Assembly (NCBI RefSeq): GCF_000725885.1
Contig: NZ_JODR01000006.1
Coordinates: 1 to 64,000 of the forward strand
Source of the DNA: Streptomyces albus subsp. albus
GTDB lineage: Bacteria > Actinomycetota > Actinomycetes > Streptomycetales > Streptomycetaceae
DNA: 64,000 bases
Direction: 5' to 3'
How positions within the stretch are numbered: the stretch's first letter is position 1; every line of letters begins with the position of its first letter. Positions 18,962 to 31,347 of the stretch are shown one piece after another. A model generated the notes under the pieces. That model did not search any database. It saw nothing but the letters and a program-made list of their open reading frames with translations, and was not told the origin of the DNA. Position numbers and translations under genes: made by a program.

Positions 18962-21900
18962 ATGGTCGCTGAACAGGAACTTGTGGGCTATCTCAAGCGG
19001 GTCACCGCCGAGCTGTACGACACACGCCGGCGGCTGGAGGAGGCCGAGGCGGTCCGGGACGAGCCGGTGGCCGTCGTCGCGATGAGCTGCCGGCTGCCGG
19101 GCGGGGTGACCACACCCGAGGAGCTGTGGTCCCTGGTGTCCGAGGGCCGGGACGCCATCGCGCCGTTCCCCGCCGACCGGGGCTGGGACACGGCGGCCCT
19201 CGTCGACACGGACGGGACACGGCCGGGCACCAGTTACGTCGGCGCGGGCGGGTTCCTCGCCGATGTGGCGGGTTTCGACGCCGAGTTCTTCGGCATCTCA
19301 CCGCGCGAGGCGCTGGCCATGGACCCGCAGCAGCGGCTGCTGCTGGAGGCCGCCTGGGAGGCGTGCGAGCGGCTGGGGGTGGACCCGGCCTCGCTGCGCG
19401 GCAGCCGGACGGGCGTGTTCGTCGGGGCGGGCATGCAGGACTACGCCGAGCTGGTCCGGCCGGTGCCGGAGGCCGCCGGATACCTGGCCACGGGCAACGC
19501 ACTCGCGGTCACCGCCGGGCGGGTCGCCTACGTACTGGGCGCCGAGGGACCGGCCGTGACGGTGGACACGGCCTGTTCGTCGTCGCTGGTGGCCCTGCAC
19601 CAGGCGTGCCACGCCCTGCGGCACGGGGAATGCGCCCTGGCGCTGGCCGGCGGGGTCACCGTCCTGTCGAGTCCGCAGGTGTTCGTGGAGTTCAGCGCGC
19701 AACGGGGACTGGCACCGGACGGCCGGGCCAAGTCCTTCGCCGCCGCCGCCGACGGCACCTCCTGGGCGGAGGGGGTGGGGCTGCTGGTGCTCGAACGGCT
19801 CGCCGACGCCCGGCGCAACGGCCATGAGGTACTGGCGCTGGTGCGGGGGTCGGCCGTCAACCAGGACGGCGCCTCCAACGGCCTGACCGCGCCCAGCGGC
19901 ACGGCCCAGCAGCACGTCATCCGGCAGGCGCTGGCCAACGCGCGGCTGTCGCACACGCAGGTCGATCTCGTCGAGGCGCACGGCACCGGGACGGCGCTCG
20001 GCGACCCCGTCGAGGCCCGCGCGCTGCTGGCCGCCTACGGGCAGGGCCGCCCCGAGGACCGGCCGCTGTGGCTGGGCTCGCTCAAGTCCAACATCGGACA
20101 TACGCAGGCGGCGGCCGGGGTGGCCGGCGTCATCAAGACCGTGCTGGCGCTGCGGCACCGCATGTTGCCGAAAACGCTGCACATCGACGCACCGACCCCG
20201 CACGTGGACTGGTCTGCGGGGGCGGTGTCGCTGCTGACGCGGGCGCGGGAGTGGCCTCAGACGGACGGCCGGCCCCGGCGGGCCGGCGTGTCGTCCTTCG
20301 GGGTCAGCGGCACCAACGCCCATGTGATTCTGGAAGAGGCGCCCCACGAGCCGGCCGACGCCGCCCCGCCCGCGCCACCGGCCGCCGCCCTGCCTGTCGT
20401 GCTCGCCACGCCCGACACCCCGGACGTGCCCACCACCCCGGACGCGGAGCCCGCACCGGAGGCGGAGGCCGCACCGGGTACGGCGGCAGTCTTGGACGCG
20501 GGAGCCGTAACGGATGCGGAAGCCGTCCCGGACGGCACTGCCGCCCCCCGTCCGGAGGCCGCGTCGGGCACGGCGGACGACGCCGGGGGTGCGGAGGCCA
20601 CCTCGCACACGACAGCCGCCCCCGGCCCGGAAGCCACCCTCAGCCCGGAAGCCACCCAAGGGCCGACGGACCGGCCAAGGACGACGGACAGCCCAGGGAC
20701 GACGGACACCCCGGGTTCCCCCTCCCCCGGTTCGGCCGGAGACGCGGGAAGCGCCGGTTCCGGCGAAGCCACCGGAACCGGCGAAGCCGGCCGAGGCGGC
20801 CAAGCCGGCGAGGCCGGCCCAGTAGGTGCGGACAGCCCCCTCGTCCTTCCGTGGGTGCTGTCCGCGAAGAGCCCCCGGGCGCTCTCGGCGCAGGCCGGCC
20901 GGCTGCTGGCCTGGGCGGACGGCGACGAGGCACGGCGGGCCCCGGCGGCCCGCATCGGCGCGGCGCTCGCCGGAACCCGGACGGCCTTCGCCCACCGTGC
21001 CGTCGTCCTGGGTGCGGGCCACGAGGAGCTGCGCGCCGGACTGGCCCGCCTCGCCGACGGCCGTGAGCACGGCGCCCGCCGCGGGGAGCCGGTGACCGGG
21101 ACCGCCGACGCCGGGCGGCGTGTCGTCCTCGTCTTCCCCGGCCAGGGCGCCCAGTGGGAGGGGATGGCCCGGCCGCTGCTGAGGTCCTCGCCGGTGTTCG
21201 CCGCGCGGCTGCGGGAGTGCGCACGGGTGCTGGACGGCCTGACCGGCTGGTCCCTCATCGACGTGCTGGAGGGCCGCCCCGGTACCCCGCCGCCGGACCG
21301 GGTGGACGTGGTGCAGCCCGCGCTGTTCGCGGTCGGCGTGGCGCTGGCCGGGCTGTGGCGCTCCTGCGGTGTGGTGCCCGCCGCCGTGATGGGCCACTCG
21401 CAGGGCGAGATCGCCGCCGCCTGTGTGGCGGGCGCGCTCTCCCTCCAGGACGCCGCCCGGGTGGTGGCGGTGCGTTCGCGGGCGCTGCGGGCGCTGTCCG
21501 GTACGTGCGGCATGCTGTCCGTCCACGCGTCCGCCCGGTCCGTGGCGCGGTGGCTGGCCGACGGGCACCCGCGGCTGGCGACAGCCTCGGTCAACGCGCG
21601 CGAGACGACCGTGGTGTCGGGCCCGATCGACGCGCTGCGGCGCTTCGCCGCCGAACGGGAGGCCGCGGGTACGCATGTGCGCTGGATCGCGGTGGACTAC
21701 GGCTCCCATTCCGCGCAGGTCGAGGCGGTCGAGGCGGAGCTCGCCGCCGAACTGGCGGGCATCGGGCCGCGGCCGGCCACGACGCCGCTGTTCTCGACGG
21801 TCGAGGGCGACTGGGCCGACGGCACCGCACTCGACGCGGGTTACTGGTACCGCAATCTGCGCCGCACCGTCCTGTTCGCGCCCGCCGTCGAAGAGCTGGC

Positions 21901-24900
21901 CCGGCAGGGGCACGACACCTTCATCGAGGTCAGTCCGCACCCGGTGCTGAGTACGGGCATCGAGGAGACGCTGCGTGAGGGCTGTGCGTCCGGGCCGGTG
22001 GCGGTCACCGGCACGCTCCGGCGCGAGAGGGGCGGCTGGGAGACGTTCCTGCGCTCCCTGGCCCGCGTCTGGGCGCGCGGCGTGGACGTCGACTGGCGTG
22101 CCGCCCTGCCCGGCGCGGACGGCCGCCGGGTGGCGCTGCCCACCTACCCGTTCCAGCACCGCCGTTACTGGCCGGACGGCGTGTCGGGCAGTGGTGAGGT
22201 GACGGGCGCTGGGCTCGATCCGGCCGGTCACCGGCTGCTGGGCGCCCTGGTGACCGGCACCGGGCAGGACGAGGGCCTGGAGTGCACCGGCCGGCTGTCG
22301 CTGCCGGTCCAGCCGTGGCTCGCCGACCACGTCGTGGGCGACGCGGTGCTCCTGCCCGGGACGGCCTACGTCGAACTGGCCCTGCACGCGGGCACGCTGG
22401 CCGGCTGCCCCCGGATCGGGGAGCTGACCCTCACGGCGCCGCTGGACCTGGCCGACGGTGCCGTCCGCCGGCTGCGCGTCCGCGTCGGCGCGGCCGGCGA
22501 GTCGGGCGGGCGGGCGGTGCGGGTGTGGGCGCGCAGGGAGGACGAACCCGGCCAGGACTGGCGGTTGCACGCCGAGGGGACGGTCGTGCCGGAGGGGCCC
22601 GCCCCGGCGGCGGACCTCGCACAGTGGCCGCCGCCAGGCGCCGTCCCGCTGGCCACCGACGGCCTCTACCGGCGGTTCGCCGACGCGGGCCTGGCCTACG
22701 GGCCGCTCTTCCGCGGGCTGCGCGCGGCCTGGTCGGCGGGTGAGGACGTATGGGCGGAGGTCGCCCTGCCCGACTCGGCGGGCACCGACGGTTTCGGGCT
22801 GCACCCGGCGCTGCTGGACGCGTGCCTGCACACGGTCGCCCTCGCCACACCCGCCGATGACCCCGCCGGGACGAGCGAGGTGCTGCTCCCCTTCCACTGG
22901 GAGGGGGTCTCCCTGCACGCGGTCGGTGCCTCGGCGCTGCGGGTGCGGCTGCGGCGTACCGGGGCGGCGGCGTTCTCGCTGGTGATTGCCGACGCGGCCG
23001 GCCGGCCCGTGCTGTCGGCGGACTCCCTGGCGGTGCGGGCCCGTTCGGCGGACCGCGCCCCGGGTGACACCTCCGTGCCCGACGGCCTGTACCGGCAGGC
23101 CTGGTTCCCGGATCGCTCGGCCATCGCGCCGGACACTCCCCCGGCCGCCTTGTTCCTCGGCGGGGGCCGGGCCGCCTTCTGGGCGGGGCAGGCGCCCGTA
23201 CGGCCCGGTCTGGAGGCGGCACTCGCCGCCCTGCCGCCCGGCGGACGGCTGCCGGACCAAGTGGTGGTGTGCTGGGACGACGGACAGGCCACCCCGCAGA
23301 CGGCGCTGGAGACGGTCCACCAGTGGCTCGCGGAGGAACGCGCCGCCGGCTCACGGCTGGTGGTGCTCACCCGTGGCGCGGTCACGACCGGCGCGGGCGA
23401 CCCTCCCGTCGCTCCCGCACAGGCCGCGGTGTGGGGGCTGGTGCGGTCGGCGCAGTCCGAGCACCCGGGACGGTTCCTGCTGGTGGACGCCCATGACCGG
23501 CCCGCCGACGTGGCCGCGCTGCCCGCGGTGCTGGCCGGCGGGGAGACGCAGTACGCACTGCGCGACGGGGTCGTCCACGTGGCGCGGCTGGTGCGGCCCG
23601 AGGCGCGGTGGCTCACGCCGCCGCCCGGGGCCCCCGCCTGGCGGCTGGAGGCGGGCGAGGGCAGCACCCTGGACTCTCTGGCGCCCGTCCCGGCCCCGGA
23701 GGCGGCGGCTGCGCTGGCACCCGGGCAGGTGCGGATCGCGGTGCGCGCCGCGGGTCTCAACTTCCGGGACGTGCTGCTGGCGCTGGGCATGTACCCGGGC
23801 GGCGGCGCACTGGGCAGCGAGGCGGCGGGCGTGGTGGTGGAGTGCGCGGCGGACGTGACGCGGTGCGCCGTCGGGGACCGGGTGTGCGGTGTGCTGCCGC
23901 ACGCCTTCGGGCCGCTGGCCGTCGCCGACCAGCGCACGGTGGCCCCCGTCCCGGCCGGCTGGACGTTCGCGCAGGCCGCGACGGTGCCGGTGGCGTTCCT
24001 GACGGCGTACTACGCGCTCGTCGACCTGGCCGGTGTACGGCCCGGCGAGAGGGTGCTCGTGCACGCGGCGGCCGGCGGTGTCGGCATGGCCGCCGTACAG
24101 CTCGCCCGCCACCTGGGCGCGGAGGTCTTCGGCACGGCCTCCCCCGGCAAGTGGGACACGCTGCGCGGGTGCGGGCTGGACGACGACCACATCGCCAACT
24201 CCCGCACGGGCGAGTTCGGCGCGGCGTTCCGTGCCGCAACCGGCGGCGCGGGCATGGACGTGGTGCTCAACTCGCTCACCGGGCAGCTCGTGGACGTCTC
24301 CCTGGGGCTGTGCGCCCGGGGCGCCCGTTTCGTCGAGATGGGCAAGACGGATGTGCGCGCCGCCGACGCGTTCGAGGAACAGGCCGTCACCTACCGGGCG
24401 TTCGACCTGGCCGAGGCCGGGCCGGAGCGTGTCCGGGAGATGCTCGACACCCTGCTCGGCCTCTTCGCCTCGGGAGCGCTGGAGCCGCTTCCGGTCACCG
24501 CCTGGGACATCGGTCAGGCCCCGGACGCGTTCCGTCACCTGGCGCAGGCCCGCCACACCGGGAAGCTGGCGCTCACGGTGCCGAGGCCGCCCGACCCGGA
24601 CGGCACCGTGCTGATCACCGGCGGCACCGGCACACTGGGCGGTCTGCTGGCGCGTCACCTGGTGACGGCGCACGGGGCACGGCGTCTGCTGCTGGTCAGC
24701 CGGAGCGGGGCTGCGGCGCGGGGCGTGGAGGCGCTGCGGCGGGAGCTGACGGAAGAGGGCTGCCACGTCACCGTAGCGGCGTGCGACGTGACCGACCGCG
24801 CCGCCCTGCGCGGCCTGCTGGCGGACATCCCCGCGGCCCACCCGCTCACCGCTGTCGTGCACGCGGCGGGCGTGCTCGACGACGGGCTGGTGACGGCGCT

Positions 24901-25921
24901 GACCCCCGGGCGGCTGCACCGGGTGCTGGCGCCCAAGGCCGACGCCGCGCAGGCACTGCACGAGGAGACGGCCTCGGCGGACCTGGCGGCGTTCGTCACC
25001 TTCTCCTCGGCCGCCGGTCTGCTGGGTGCCCCGGGGCAGGGCAGTTACGCGGCGGCGAACGCCTACCTCGACGGGCTGGCCCACCAGCGCAGGACACGGG
25101 GGCTGCCGGGGCTGTCCCTGGCCTGGGGCATCTGGGAGGAGGCCAGCGGCATGACGGGGCACCTGGGTGAGGCCGGACTGCGCCGGCTCGCCCGCGACGG
25201 GATGCTGCCATTGCCGACCGGGACGGCGCTGGAGCTGTTCGACGCCGCCTGGTCCGACGGCCGGCACGGGATGCTCGCGCCCGTCCGGCTGAGCCTGCCC
25301 GTCCTGCGTGCCCGCGCCGAACGGGGTGAACTGCCCCCGCTCTTCCACCGTCTGGCGGGTGTGCACATGCGGCGGTCCGCACAGGACGCCGCCGAGGCGG
25401 ACGCGTCCTCGTCGGTGCGGCGGCTGGCGGCGCTGCCCGCGGCCCGGCGCCGCGAGGCGCTGCTGGAGTACGTCCGCCGTACCGCCGCCGCCGTCCTGGG
25501 GCACGGCGACGACGCGACGGTGGAGCCCGACCAGGCGTTCCGCGAGCTGGGATTCGACTCGCTGACGGCGGTGGAGCTGCGCAACCGGATCAACGGCGCG
25601 ACGGGGCTGCACCTGCCGGTGACCCTGGTCTTCGACTTCCCCACGCCGCGCGCCCTGGCCGAGCGGCTCGACACCGGTCTGGCACCGGCGGAGCCGGAGG
25701 GGGACGGCGGGCTGGAGGAAGCGCTCGACAGGCTGGAGGAGCGGCTGGCCGCGGCACCGGAGGAGACGGCCCACGACCAGGTCGCCGCGCGGCTGCGGTC
25801 CCTGGCGCGGCGGTGGGAGGAACGGCGCGGCCCCGCCGGGGACGGGGACGATCTCGATCTGGAGCTGGCCGACGACGAGGAGATGTTCAGCCTCATCGAC
25901 CGGGAGCTGGGCACCCGCTGA
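18962..25921 (+). CDS. Fully reducing modular type I PKS: docking-KS-AT-DH-ER-KR-ACP-docking (PKS4)
   Basis: ATG 18962 opens a docking coiled coil ([20 protein letters not shown]). KS (about 19063-20340) has TACSSS, HGTGT and NIGH. A 160-residue low-complexity linker follows. AT (about 21120-22150) has GHSQGE, RVDVVQ and YGSH (about 21700), closest to the methylmalonyl signature YASH. DH (about 22210-23050) has [10 protein letters not shown], where the usual second Gly is Asp, plus an intact LLDACLH. ER (about 23690-24580) has the [11 protein letters not shown] nucleotide site and a Tyr in ALGMYPG, which in characterised ERs goes with a 2S methyl branch. KR has LDD (about 24880, B-type). ACP has GFDSL (about 25555). 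The acidic C-tail ([14 protein letters not shown]) is a typical docking helix. The product is a saturated two-carbon extension bearing a methyl group. Confidence 0.97.
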   Translation: MVAEQELVGYLKRVTAELYDTRRRLEEAEAVRDEPVAVVAMSCRLPGGVTTPEELWSLVSEGRDAIAPFPADRGWDTAALVDTDGTRPGTSYVGAGGFLADVAGFDAEFFGISPREALAMDPQQRLLLEAAWEACERLGVDPASLRGSRTGVFVGAGMQDYAELVRPVPEAAGYLATGNALAVTAGRVAYVLGAEGPAVTVDTACSSSLVALHQACHALRHGECALALAGGVTVLSSPQVFVEFSAQRGLAPDGRAKSFAAAADGTSWAEGVGLLVLERLADARRNGHEVLALVRGSAVNQDGASNGLTAPSGTAQQHVIRQALANARLSHTQVDLVEAHGTGTALGDPVEARALLAAYGQGRPEDRPLWLGSLKSNIGHTQAAAGVAGVIKTVLALRHRMLPKTLHIDAPTPHVDWSAGAVSLLTRAREWPQTDGRPRRAGVSSFGVSGTNAHVILEEAPHEPADAAPPAPPAAALPVVLATPDTPDVPTTPDAEPAPEAEAAPGTAAVLDAGAVTDAEAVPDGTAAPRPEAASGTADDAGGAEATSHTTAAPGPEATLSPEATQGPTDRPRTTDSPGTTDTPGSPSPGSAGDAGSAGSGEATGTGEAGRGGQAGEAGPVGADSPLVLPWVLSAKSPRALSAQAGRLLAWADGDEARRAPAARIGAALAGTRTAFAHRAVVLGAGHEELRAGLARLADGREHGARRGEPVTGTADAGRRVVLVFPGQGAQWEGMARPLLRSSPVFAARLRECARVLDGLTGWSLIDVLEGRPGTPPPDRVDVVQPALFAVGVALAGLWRSCGVVPAAVMGHSQGEIAAACVAGALSLQDAARVVAVRSRALRALSGTCGMLSVHASARSVARWLADGHPRLATASVNARETTVVSGPIDALRRFAAEREAAGTHVRWIAVDYGSHSAQVEAVEAELAAELAGIGPRPATTPLFSTVEGDWADGTALDAGYWYRNLRRTVLFAPAVEELARQGHDTFIEVSPHPVLSTGIEETLREGCASGPVAVTGTLRRERGGWETFLRSLARVWARGVDVDWRAALPGADGRRVALPTYPFQHRRYWPDGVSGSGEVTGAGLDPAGHRLLGALVTGTGQDEGLECTGRLSLPVQPWLADHVVGDAVLLPGTAYVELALHAGTLAGCPRIGELTLTAPLDLADGAVRRLRVRVGAAGESGGRAVRVWARREDEPGQDWRLHAEGTVVPEGPAPAADLAQWPPPGAVPLATDGLYRRFADAGLAYGPLFRGLRAAWSAGEDVWAEVALPDSAGTDGFGLHPALLDACLHTVALATPADDPAGTSEVLLPFHWEGVSLHAVGASALRVRLRRTGAAAFSLVIADAAGRPVLSADSLAVRARSADRAPGDTSVPDGLYRQAWFPDRSAIAPDTPPAALFLGGGRAAFWAGQAPVRPGLEAALAALPPGGRLPDQVVVCWDDGQATPQTALETVHQWLAEERAAGSRLVVLTRGAVTTGAGDPPVAPAQAAVWGLVRSAQSEHPGRFLLVDAHDRPADVAALPAVLAGGETQYALRDGVVHVARLVRPEARWLTPPPGAPAWRLEAGEGSTLDSLAPVPAPEAAAALAPGQVRIAVRAAGLNFRDVLLALGMYPGGGALGSEAAGVVVECAADVTRCAVGDRVCGVLPHAFGPLAVADQRTVAPVPAGWTFAQAATVPVAFLTAYYALVDLAGVRPGERVLVHAAAGGVGMAAVQLARHLGAEVFGTASPGKWDTLRGCGLDDDHIANSRTGEFGAAFRAATGGAGMDVVLNSLTGQLVDVSLGLCARGARFVEMGKTDVRAADAFEEQAVTYRAFDLAEAGPERVREMLDTLLGLFASGALEPLPVTAWDIGQAPDAFRHLAQARHTGKLALTVPRPPDPDGTVLITGGTGTLGGLLARHLVTAHGARRLLLVSRSGAAARGVEALRRELTEEGCHVTVAACDVTDRAALRGLLADIPAAHPLTAVVHAAGVLDDGLVTALTPGRLHRVLAPKADAAQALHEETASADLAAFVTFSSAAGLLGAPGQGSYAAANAYLDGLAHQRRTRGLPGLSLAWGIWEEASGMTGHLGEAGLRRLARDGMLPLPTGTALELFDAAWSDGRHGMLAPVRLSLPVLRARAERGELPPLFHRLAGVHMRRSAQDAAEADASSSVRRLAALPAARRREALLEYVRRTAAAVLGHGDDATVEPDQAFRELGFDSLTAVELRNRINGATGLHLPVTLVFDFPTPRALAERLDTGLAPAEPEGDGGLEEALDRLEERLAAAPEETAHDQVAARLRSLARRWEERRGPAGDGDDLDLELADDEEMFSLIDRELGTR
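20345..20825 (+). repeat. Low-complexity expansion of the PKS4 KS-AT linker
   Basis: About 160 residues rich in Ala, Pro, Thr, Gly, Asp and Glu separate the KS end (AHVILEEA) from the conserved LPWVLSAKS segment. Short tandem units occur: codons for PEAT repeated near 20628-20660, an ACGACGGACA element repeated near 20681-20710, and GEA/GQA units near 20763-20820. Like the expansions in PKS1 and PKS2, the insertion stays in frame. Confidence 0.75.
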
Positions 25922-25922
25922 A

Positions 25923-25960
25923 CGCGGCCTGCCGGAGCGGCGGTGTTCCGGCGGGCCGCG
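25923..25960. terminator. Bidirectional hairpin between convergent PKS4 and PKS5
   Basis: A 14-bp stem (CGCGGCCTGCCGGA against TCCGGCGGGCCGCG, one wobble pair) with a 10-base loop lies just after the PKS4 stop (25919-25921) and just after the PKS5 stop on the other strand (25979-25981). Its position suits termination from both sides. There is no U-tract, as is common in Streptomyces. Confidence 0.65.
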
Positions 25961-25978
25961 ACAGGCGGCGGGATGCGG

Positions 25979-28900
25979 TCAGGAGATGCCGAACTCCTTG
26001 CCGAGCAGGTCGAACATCTCCTCGTCCGTCGCCGCGTCGAGGCCGTCCCCCTCCGGGGGCTGCGCCCCCGCCGTGGCGTCCTCGCCCCGCCAGCGGGCGA
26101 GGAGACGGGTCAGCCGCATGACGACGCGGGCGCGCTGGAGGCTGTCCGCGTCGGCGGCGTCCAGGCTCTCCTCCAGCGCCGCCAGCCGTTTCTCGAGGCT
26201 GTCGGCGGGCGTCTCGTCCTCCGCGATCAGGGTGCGCAGGAACGCGGCGGCCTTGCGCGGTGTGGGGTGGTCGAAGGCGAGGGAGACCGGTGCGGTCACC
26301 CCGAGGACCGTCTGGATGCGCCGGCGGAGCCCGACCGAGGCGAGGGAGTCGAAACCGAGCTGGCGGAAGGGCAGATCCGCCTCGATGTCCTCGGCCGAGG
26401 AGTGTCCCAGCACGGCTGCCGCCTGGGCGCGCACCACCTCCAGGAGGGCGCCGAGCTGTCCGGCGGGCGGCAGCGCGGCGATACGCCCGCGTTCGCGTGC
26501 GGCGTCGTCCTCGTCCGGCGCGGCGGGGGCCGTCTCGTCCGCGGCCGGGCGCGGTGCCTGCGGCAGGTCGTCGAGCAGGGGCCTGGGCCGGGCGGCGGTG
26601 TAGCCGGGCAGGAAGCGTTCCCAGTCGACATCGGCCACCACCACGGTGGTCTCGTCACGCAGCAGCGCCGTCTCCAGCGCGCGCACGGCCAGGTCCGGTT
26701 GCATCGGCCGCAGTCCGCGGCGGCGGAGTTGTTCCTCCCCCGCCTCGTCGAGCATGCCGTCGCCGCCCCACATGCCCCAGGCCACCGAGGTGGCGGTGGC
26801 GCCGCGCGCCCGCCGCTGCCCGGCCAGCGCGTCCAGGTGAGCGTTGGCGGCGGAGTACGCGGCGCTCAGGCCGCTGCCCCAGGTGGCCGACGCGGACGAG
26901 AAGAGGACGAAGGCGTCCAGTTCCCGGTCCGCGAACAGGGTGTCCAGCGCGACGGCGCCCGCGACCTTGCCGCCGAGCGTCGCCGCGCACTCCTCCAGCG
27001 ACACCGCCGCCAGCGGGGTGGTCTGCGGCACCCCGGCGGCGTGCACCACTGTCCGCACGGGCGGCCCCTGGGTCTCCACGTCCTCGACCAGGGCGCGGAG
27101 CGCGTCCTGGTCCGCCACGTCGCAGGCGGCCAGGTGGACGGGCACCCCCGACTCCTCCAGCCGTGCTTTGAGGGCGCCGGCTCCCGGCGCGGCCGGGCCG
27201 CTGCGGCTGACCAGCACCAGCCGTTCGGCGCCGGCGCGGGCCAGCCAGTGCGCAACGTGCCCGCCGAGTGCGCCTGTTCCGCCGGTGACCAGGGCGGTGC
27301 CGCGTGCCCGGAAACGCCGTCCGTCGCCGTTGCCCGTGGTGGCGCCGGGTGCGGGCACCAGCCTCCTGACGTACACGCCCGAGGCACGGATCGCGAGCTG
27401 GTCCTCGTGGCCGGGGGCGCGCAGTACGGCGGCGAGTGAGGCGGCGGCGCCGGACTCCAGCCGGGCGGGAAGGTCGATCAGCCCGCCCCAGCGGTCCGGG
27501 TGTTCGAGCCCCGCCACCAGCCCGAGCCCCCACACCTGGGCCTGCGCGGGGCGGGCGGGCTCCTCGTCGCCGGTCACCGCGACGGCGTGCGAGGTGAGCA
27601 GCCACAGGGGCGCCCGGACCTGTGCGTCGCCCAGTGCCTGGGCGAGCAGCAGGCTGGAGGCGAGTCCGGCGGAGACCGTGCCGTCCGGGGCGGGGTTCTC
27701 CTGGGCGGCGGCGGGTGACAGCACACCGGCGAGTGCGGTGCCCGGCGTTCCGTCCGCCGTGCCGTCGGCCGTCTCCTCGGCCAGCAGCCGGGTGATCCGC
27801 TCGGCGAGCGAGGCCCTCTCCCATGTCGTCCCGTCGAGGTGCAGACGGAGGGTGCGGGCACCGTGTGCGGTCAGGGCGGCGTCGATCTGTTCGCTCCACG
27901 CGCTGTCGGTGCCGCCGGATGTCACCACCAGCCAGCGGCCCGCGAGGGGGCCGGCCGTGCCGGCTTGCTGCCAGGGCTTCCACTGCACGCGGTAGCGCCA
28001 GCTGTCCAGGAGCGCGGCCTCTTCCTGGCGGCTGCGCCAGTCGGCGAGCGCGGGCAGTACCCGGCGCAGGGCGTCGCGCGCCGCCTCGTCGGCGTCCAGT
28101 CCCAGTTCGCCGGCGAGCCGGTCGTCGTCGGCGGTGCGCACCGCGTCCCAGAAGCCGGTGTCGAGCGGTGAGGTGCCGCCCGCCGGTTCGGGCGGCGCGG
28201 CGGGCGGCAGCCAGTGGCGCTGCCGCTGGAAGGCATAGGTGGGCAGTTCCGCCCGGGGTGCCGGGTCTTCCTGCCGGGTGCCGGTGCGGCTGTCGAGCAC
28301 CGCGTCCCAGTCGACGGGCAGCCCGTGCACCCAGCCCTCGCCGGCGGACAGCAGCAGCCGCCGCAGCGCGTCCTCCCCCTGGCGCAGCGAGCCGAGGACC
28401 ATGGCGGTGCCGTCGGCCTGCTCGATCGTTTCCTGCATCCCGAGGGTGAGGGCGGGGTGGGCGCTGACCTCGACGAAGTACCGGGTGCCGTCGGCGGCGA
28501 GCCGGGAGATCACCTCGGACAGCCGTACGGTGTGGCGCAGGTTGCGGAACCAGTACCGTCCGTCCAGTGCGGTGCCGTCGACGACCGCGGCCTCGACGGT
28601 GGAGTACAGCGGCACCGTCCCGGCGGCGGGGCGCAGTCCGGTCAGTCCGGCTTCCAGTTCCGTGCGGACCGGGTCCATGTGCGGCGAGTGGCCGGCGACG
28701 TCCGCCTTGACCCGCCGGGTGTGCACCCCGGCCTCGCGGCAGGCGGCGCGCAGCTCGTCCAGGTCCGGGACGGGGCCGGAGACCACCACGGAGCGGGGGC
28801 CGTTGACGACCGCGACGGACAGCGCCGTACGGCCGGCGAGCAGCGCGTCGAGCTGTTCGCCGCCGGCGGCCACGGCCACCATGCCGCCCGTGCCGGACAT

Positions 28901-31012
28901 CCGCCGCAGCAGCCGCGACCGCACGGAGACCACGGTGGCGGCGTCGGCCAGCGGGAGCGCTCCGGCCACGTGCGCCGCGGCGATCTCGCCCAGCGAGTGG
29001 CCGACGACGGCCGCGGGCTCGACGCCCCAGGCTCGCCACACGGCGGCCAGGGAGACCATCACGGAGAACAGTGCGGGCTGGAGCACGTCGATCCGCTCGC
29101 AGAACTCGCCCGGGGCGCGGCCTGCGATCACATCGTCCAGTGTCCACTCGTCCCACCAGGAGACCCGTTCACGGAAGGCGTCCGTGCACCGTGCCAACTC
29201 CTGGGCGAAGACCGGGCAGTTCTCCAGCAGTCCGGCTCCCATGCCCAGCCATTGCGGGCCCTGGCCGGGGAAGACGAGCGCGACGGGGCCGGGACCGGCC
29301 TCCGCCGTGCTGCCCCACACGGCGCCGTCAGCGGTGCCCTCGCACGCGGGCGCCCCGGCCACCGCCCGCAGTCCGGCGGCCAGTTGTGCCCTGCTGTCCC
29401 CGACGACCACCGCCCGCTCGCCGAGCTGGGCGCGGCCGGTGGCCAGCGTCCTGGCCACGGCGGCGGTGTCGGCGGGGGTGCCGGCCGTCTCGTCCGTCCC
29501 CTGCGCGACGGCGGCCAGCCGGGCGGCCTGGCCGCGCAGCCCGGCCAGGCCGCGGCCGGACAGCACCCAGGGGACGGGTCCGCGGTGTCCGGCGGGCTCC
29601 TGCGGCGGGGCGTGGGGCGTGGTGGTGGGCGGGGCCTCCTCCAGGATGACGTGGGCGTTGGTGCCGCTCATGCCGAAGGAGGACACGCCCGCGCGGCGGG
29701 GCCCGTCGGCCTGCCACGGCCGGCGTTCGGTCAGGAGCCGGACGGTGCCGGACGACCAGTCCACCTCCGGGGTGGGTCGGGCCGCGTGCAGGGTGGGGGG
29801 CAGCACGGCGTGCCGCATCGCCATGACGGCCTTGACGACTCCGGCGAGACCGGCGGCGGCCTGCGCGTGGCCCAGGTTGGTCTTGACGGAGCCGAGCCAC
29901 AGCGGCCGGCCGGGCGGACGGGTCTCGCCGTAGGTGGCCAGCAGGGCGCGGGCCTCGATGGGGTCGCCCAGCCGGGTCCCGGTGCCGTGCGCCTCCACCA
30001 GGTCGATCTGGTCGGGGCTGAGCCCGGCGTCGGCGAGCGCGGCGCGGATCACCCGCTGCTGGGCGGCGCAGCTGGGTGCGGTCAGCCCGTTGGAGGCCCC
30101 GTCCTGGTTGACGGCCGAGCCGCGTACCACCGCCAGTACGCGGTGGCCCCGCCGCAGCGCGTCCGGCAGCCGCTCCAGCAGCAGCATGCCGGCGCCCTCG
30201 CCCATGCCGAACCCGTCGGCGTCGGCGGAGAAGGCCCGGCAGCGGCCGGTGGGCGACAGTCCGCGCTGCCGGCTGAACTCGATCAGCGGCCCGGGGACCG
30301 GCACGACGGTGGCGCCGCCGCCGAACGCCAGGTCGCACTCGCCGCGCCGCAGGGCCTGGACCGCCAGGTGCAGGGCGACCAGGGAGGACGAGCAGGCGGT
30401 GTCGACGGTCACGGCGGGGCCTTCGAGGCCGAGCAGGTAGGAGATGCGGCCGGAGGCGACGCTGGTGGAGGTGCCGGTGGCCAGGTAGCCCTCGACGGCG
30501 GTGGCGTCGTGCTCGGCGCCGGTCCCGTAGTTCTGCGCGGCGGTGCCGACGAAGACGCCGGTCCTGCTGCCGCGCAGCGAGGTGGGGTCGAGGCAGGCGT
30601 GTTCGGCGGCCTCCCATGCCGTCTCCAGCAGGAGACGCTGCTGGGGGTCCATCGCGGTGGCCTCGCGGGGGGAGATGCCGAAGAAGCCCGCGTCGAAGGC
30701 GGACGCGTCGCGCAGGAAGTACCCGGTCCGGACGTAGCTTGTACCCGGCCGGTCGGGGTCCGGGTCGTGGAGGGCTTCGAGGTCCCAGTCCCGGTCGGCG
30801 GGCAGCGGACCGCCGGCGTCGGTGCCGTCGTGCACCAGCCGCCACAGGGCGTCGGGGCCGTCGACGCCGCCGGCGAAGCGGCAGCCGATGCCGACGACGG
30901 CGACGGGCTCCTGCGCCCGGTCCAGCACCTCCTGGAGCCGGCGCCGGGTTCTGCGCAGGTCGGTGGTGACCTTCTTCAGGTACGTCCGGAACTTCTCTTC
31001 ACTGTCGGTCAT
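25979..31012 (-). CDS. Modular type I PKS, ethylmalonyl module: docking-KS-AT-KR-ACP-docking (PKS5)
   Basis: ATG at 31012 with AAGGAG 11 bases upstream. The docking segment ([19 protein letters not shown]) leads into KS (about 30910-29640; TACSSS, HGTGT, NLGH). AT (about 29280-28220) has GHSLGE and, at the specificity site (about 28701-28686), VAGH instead of YASH or HAFH. XAGH-type motifs are associated with ethylmalonyl-CoA, and a crotonyl-CoA carboxylase/reductase gene lies 5 kb away. KR (core about 27310-26760) has the A-type Trp without the A2 His and no LDD, so A1-like. ACP has GFDSL (about 26345), followed by an acidic docking tail ([13 protein letters not shown]). The docking ends resemble those of PKS4, suggesting the two act next to each other in the early or middle part of the line. 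It is the only PKS here on the minus strand. Confidence 0.96.
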   Translation of the reverse strand: MTDSEEKFRTYLKKVTTDLRRTRRRLQEVLDRAQEPVAVVGIGCRFAGGVDGPDALWRLVHDGTDAGGPLPADRDWDLEALHDPDPDRPGTSYVRTGYFLRDASAFDAGFFGISPREATAMDPQQRLLLETAWEAAEHACLDPTSLRGSRTGVFVGTAAQNYGTGAEHDATAVEGYLATGTSTSVASGRISYLLGLEGPAVTVDTACSSSLVALHLAVQALRRGECDLAFGGGATVVPVPGPLIEFSRQRGLSPTGRCRAFSADADGFGMGEGAGMLLLERLPDALRRGHRVLAVVRGSAVNQDGASNGLTAPSCAAQQRVIRAALADAGLSPDQIDLVEAHGTGTRLGDPIEARALLATYGETRPPGRPLWLGSVKTNLGHAQAAAGLAGVVKAVMAMRHAVLPPTLHAARPTPEVDWSSGTVRLLTERRPWQADGPRRAGVSSFGMSGTNAHVILEEAPPTTTPHAPPQEPAGHRGPVPWVLSGRGLAGLRGQAARLAAVAQGTDETAGTPADTAAVARTLATGRAQLGERAVVVGDSRAQLAAGLRAVAGAPACEGTADGAVWGSTAEAGPGPVALVFPGQGPQWLGMGAGLLENCPVFAQELARCTDAFRERVSWWDEWTLDDVIAGRAPGEFCERIDVLQPALFSVMVSLAAVWRAWGVEPAAVVGHSLGEIAAAHVAGALPLADAATVVSVRSRLLRRMSGTGGMVAVAAGGEQLDALLAGRTALSVAVVNGPRSVVVSGPVPDLDELRAACREAGVHTRRVKADVAGHSPHMDPVRTELEAGLTGLRPAAGTVPLYSTVEAAVVDGTALDGRYWFRNLRHTVRLSEVISRLAADGTRYFVEVSAHPALTLGMQETIEQADGTAMVLGSLRQGEDALRRLLLSAGEGWVHGLPVDWDAVLDSRTGTRQEDPAPRAELPTYAFQRQRHWLPPAAPPEPAGGTSPLDTGFWDAVRTADDDRLAGELGLDADEAARDALRRVLPALADWRSRQEEAALLDSWRYRVQWKPWQQAGTAGPLAGRWLVVTSGGTDSAWSEQIDAALTAHGARTLRLHLDGTTWERASLAERITRLLAEETADGTADGTPGTALAGVLSPAAAQENPAPDGTVSAGLASSLLLAQALGDAQVRAPLWLLTSHAVAVTGDEEPARPAQAQVWGLGLVAGLEHPDRWGGLIDLPARLESGAAASLAAVLRAPGHEDQLAIRASGVYVRRLVPAPGATTGNGDGRRFRARGTALVTGGTGALGGHVAHWLARAGAERLVLVSRSGPAAPGAGALKARLEESGVPVHLAACDVADQDALRALVEDVETQGPPVRTVVHAAGVPQTTPLAAVSLEECAATLGGKVAGAVALDTLFADRELDAFVLFSSASATWGSGLSAAYSAANAHLDALAGQRRARGATATSVAWGMWGGDGMLDEAGEEQLRRRGLRPMQPDLAVRALETALLRDETTVVVADVDWERFLPGYTAARPRPLLDDLPQAPRPAADETAPAAPDEDDAARERGRIAALPPAGQLGALLEVVRAQAAAVLGHSSAEDIEADLPFRQLGFDSLASVGLRRRIQTVLGVTAPVSLAFDHPTPRKAAAFLRTLIAEDETPADSLEKRLAALEESLDAADADSLQRARVVMRLTRLLARWRGEDATAGAQPPEGDGLDAATDEEMFDLLGKEFGIS

Positions 31013-31347
31013 GGAGGGTTCGGCTCCTTGCGACGGTGGGGCGCCGTGGCCCGTGACGGGCGGGCGGACGCCCGCCGCCGGTCATTCTCCGGCGGGTCCG
31101 TGCCCCGGTCTGCCCCCTGTTCCCCCCTGCCGCCTGACGGCGTGGCGTGCGGGGTGTGCGCCGCCCTACTGCCGGAACCGGCAGGGGTGGGCAGGGGGTT
31201 GCCGGGCGCCGGGGCCGCCAGGAGAAGCTGAGCGGAACCGGATGCGGGGGGAATGCGGGGGGGGGAGGGGTGCGGGGTCCGCTCCGGTGCCGTCGCCCTC
31301 TTCAAGGTGGTCACGGCTCCGGAGTGGTCACGGCCCTCTTCCGGCAC
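31013..31347 (-). promoter_or_regulatory. 335-base leader region of PKS5
   Basis: No credible gene. It holds the PKS5 ribosome site, a perfect 16-bp palindrome at 31169-31184, G-runs on the plus strand at 31256-31270, and two direct copies of GTGGTCACGGC at 31307-31317 and 31324-31334, just downstream of the ferredoxin stop. The same TGGTCACGG core recurs in the ccr/thioesterase promoter region (36105-36113). I see no convincing -10/-35 pair. Confidence 0.4.
31169..31184. promoter_or_regulatory. Perfect 16-bp palindrome upstream of PKS5
   Basis: CTGCCGGAACCGGCAG reads identically on both strands. It lies 157-172 bases upstream of the PKS5 start codon and is preceded by GCCCTA, similar to the CCCTA-containing motifs near ccr and the EPSP/ligase gene. 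It may be an operator, or a chance palindrome in GC-rich DNA. Confidence 0.35.

Noticed and set aside
2592..30910. Repeated KS, AT, KR and ACP segments as possible duplications or mobile elements
   Set aside because: Similarity follows domain boundaries expected of paralogous PKS modules; no terminal repeats, transposase or target-site duplications were seen.
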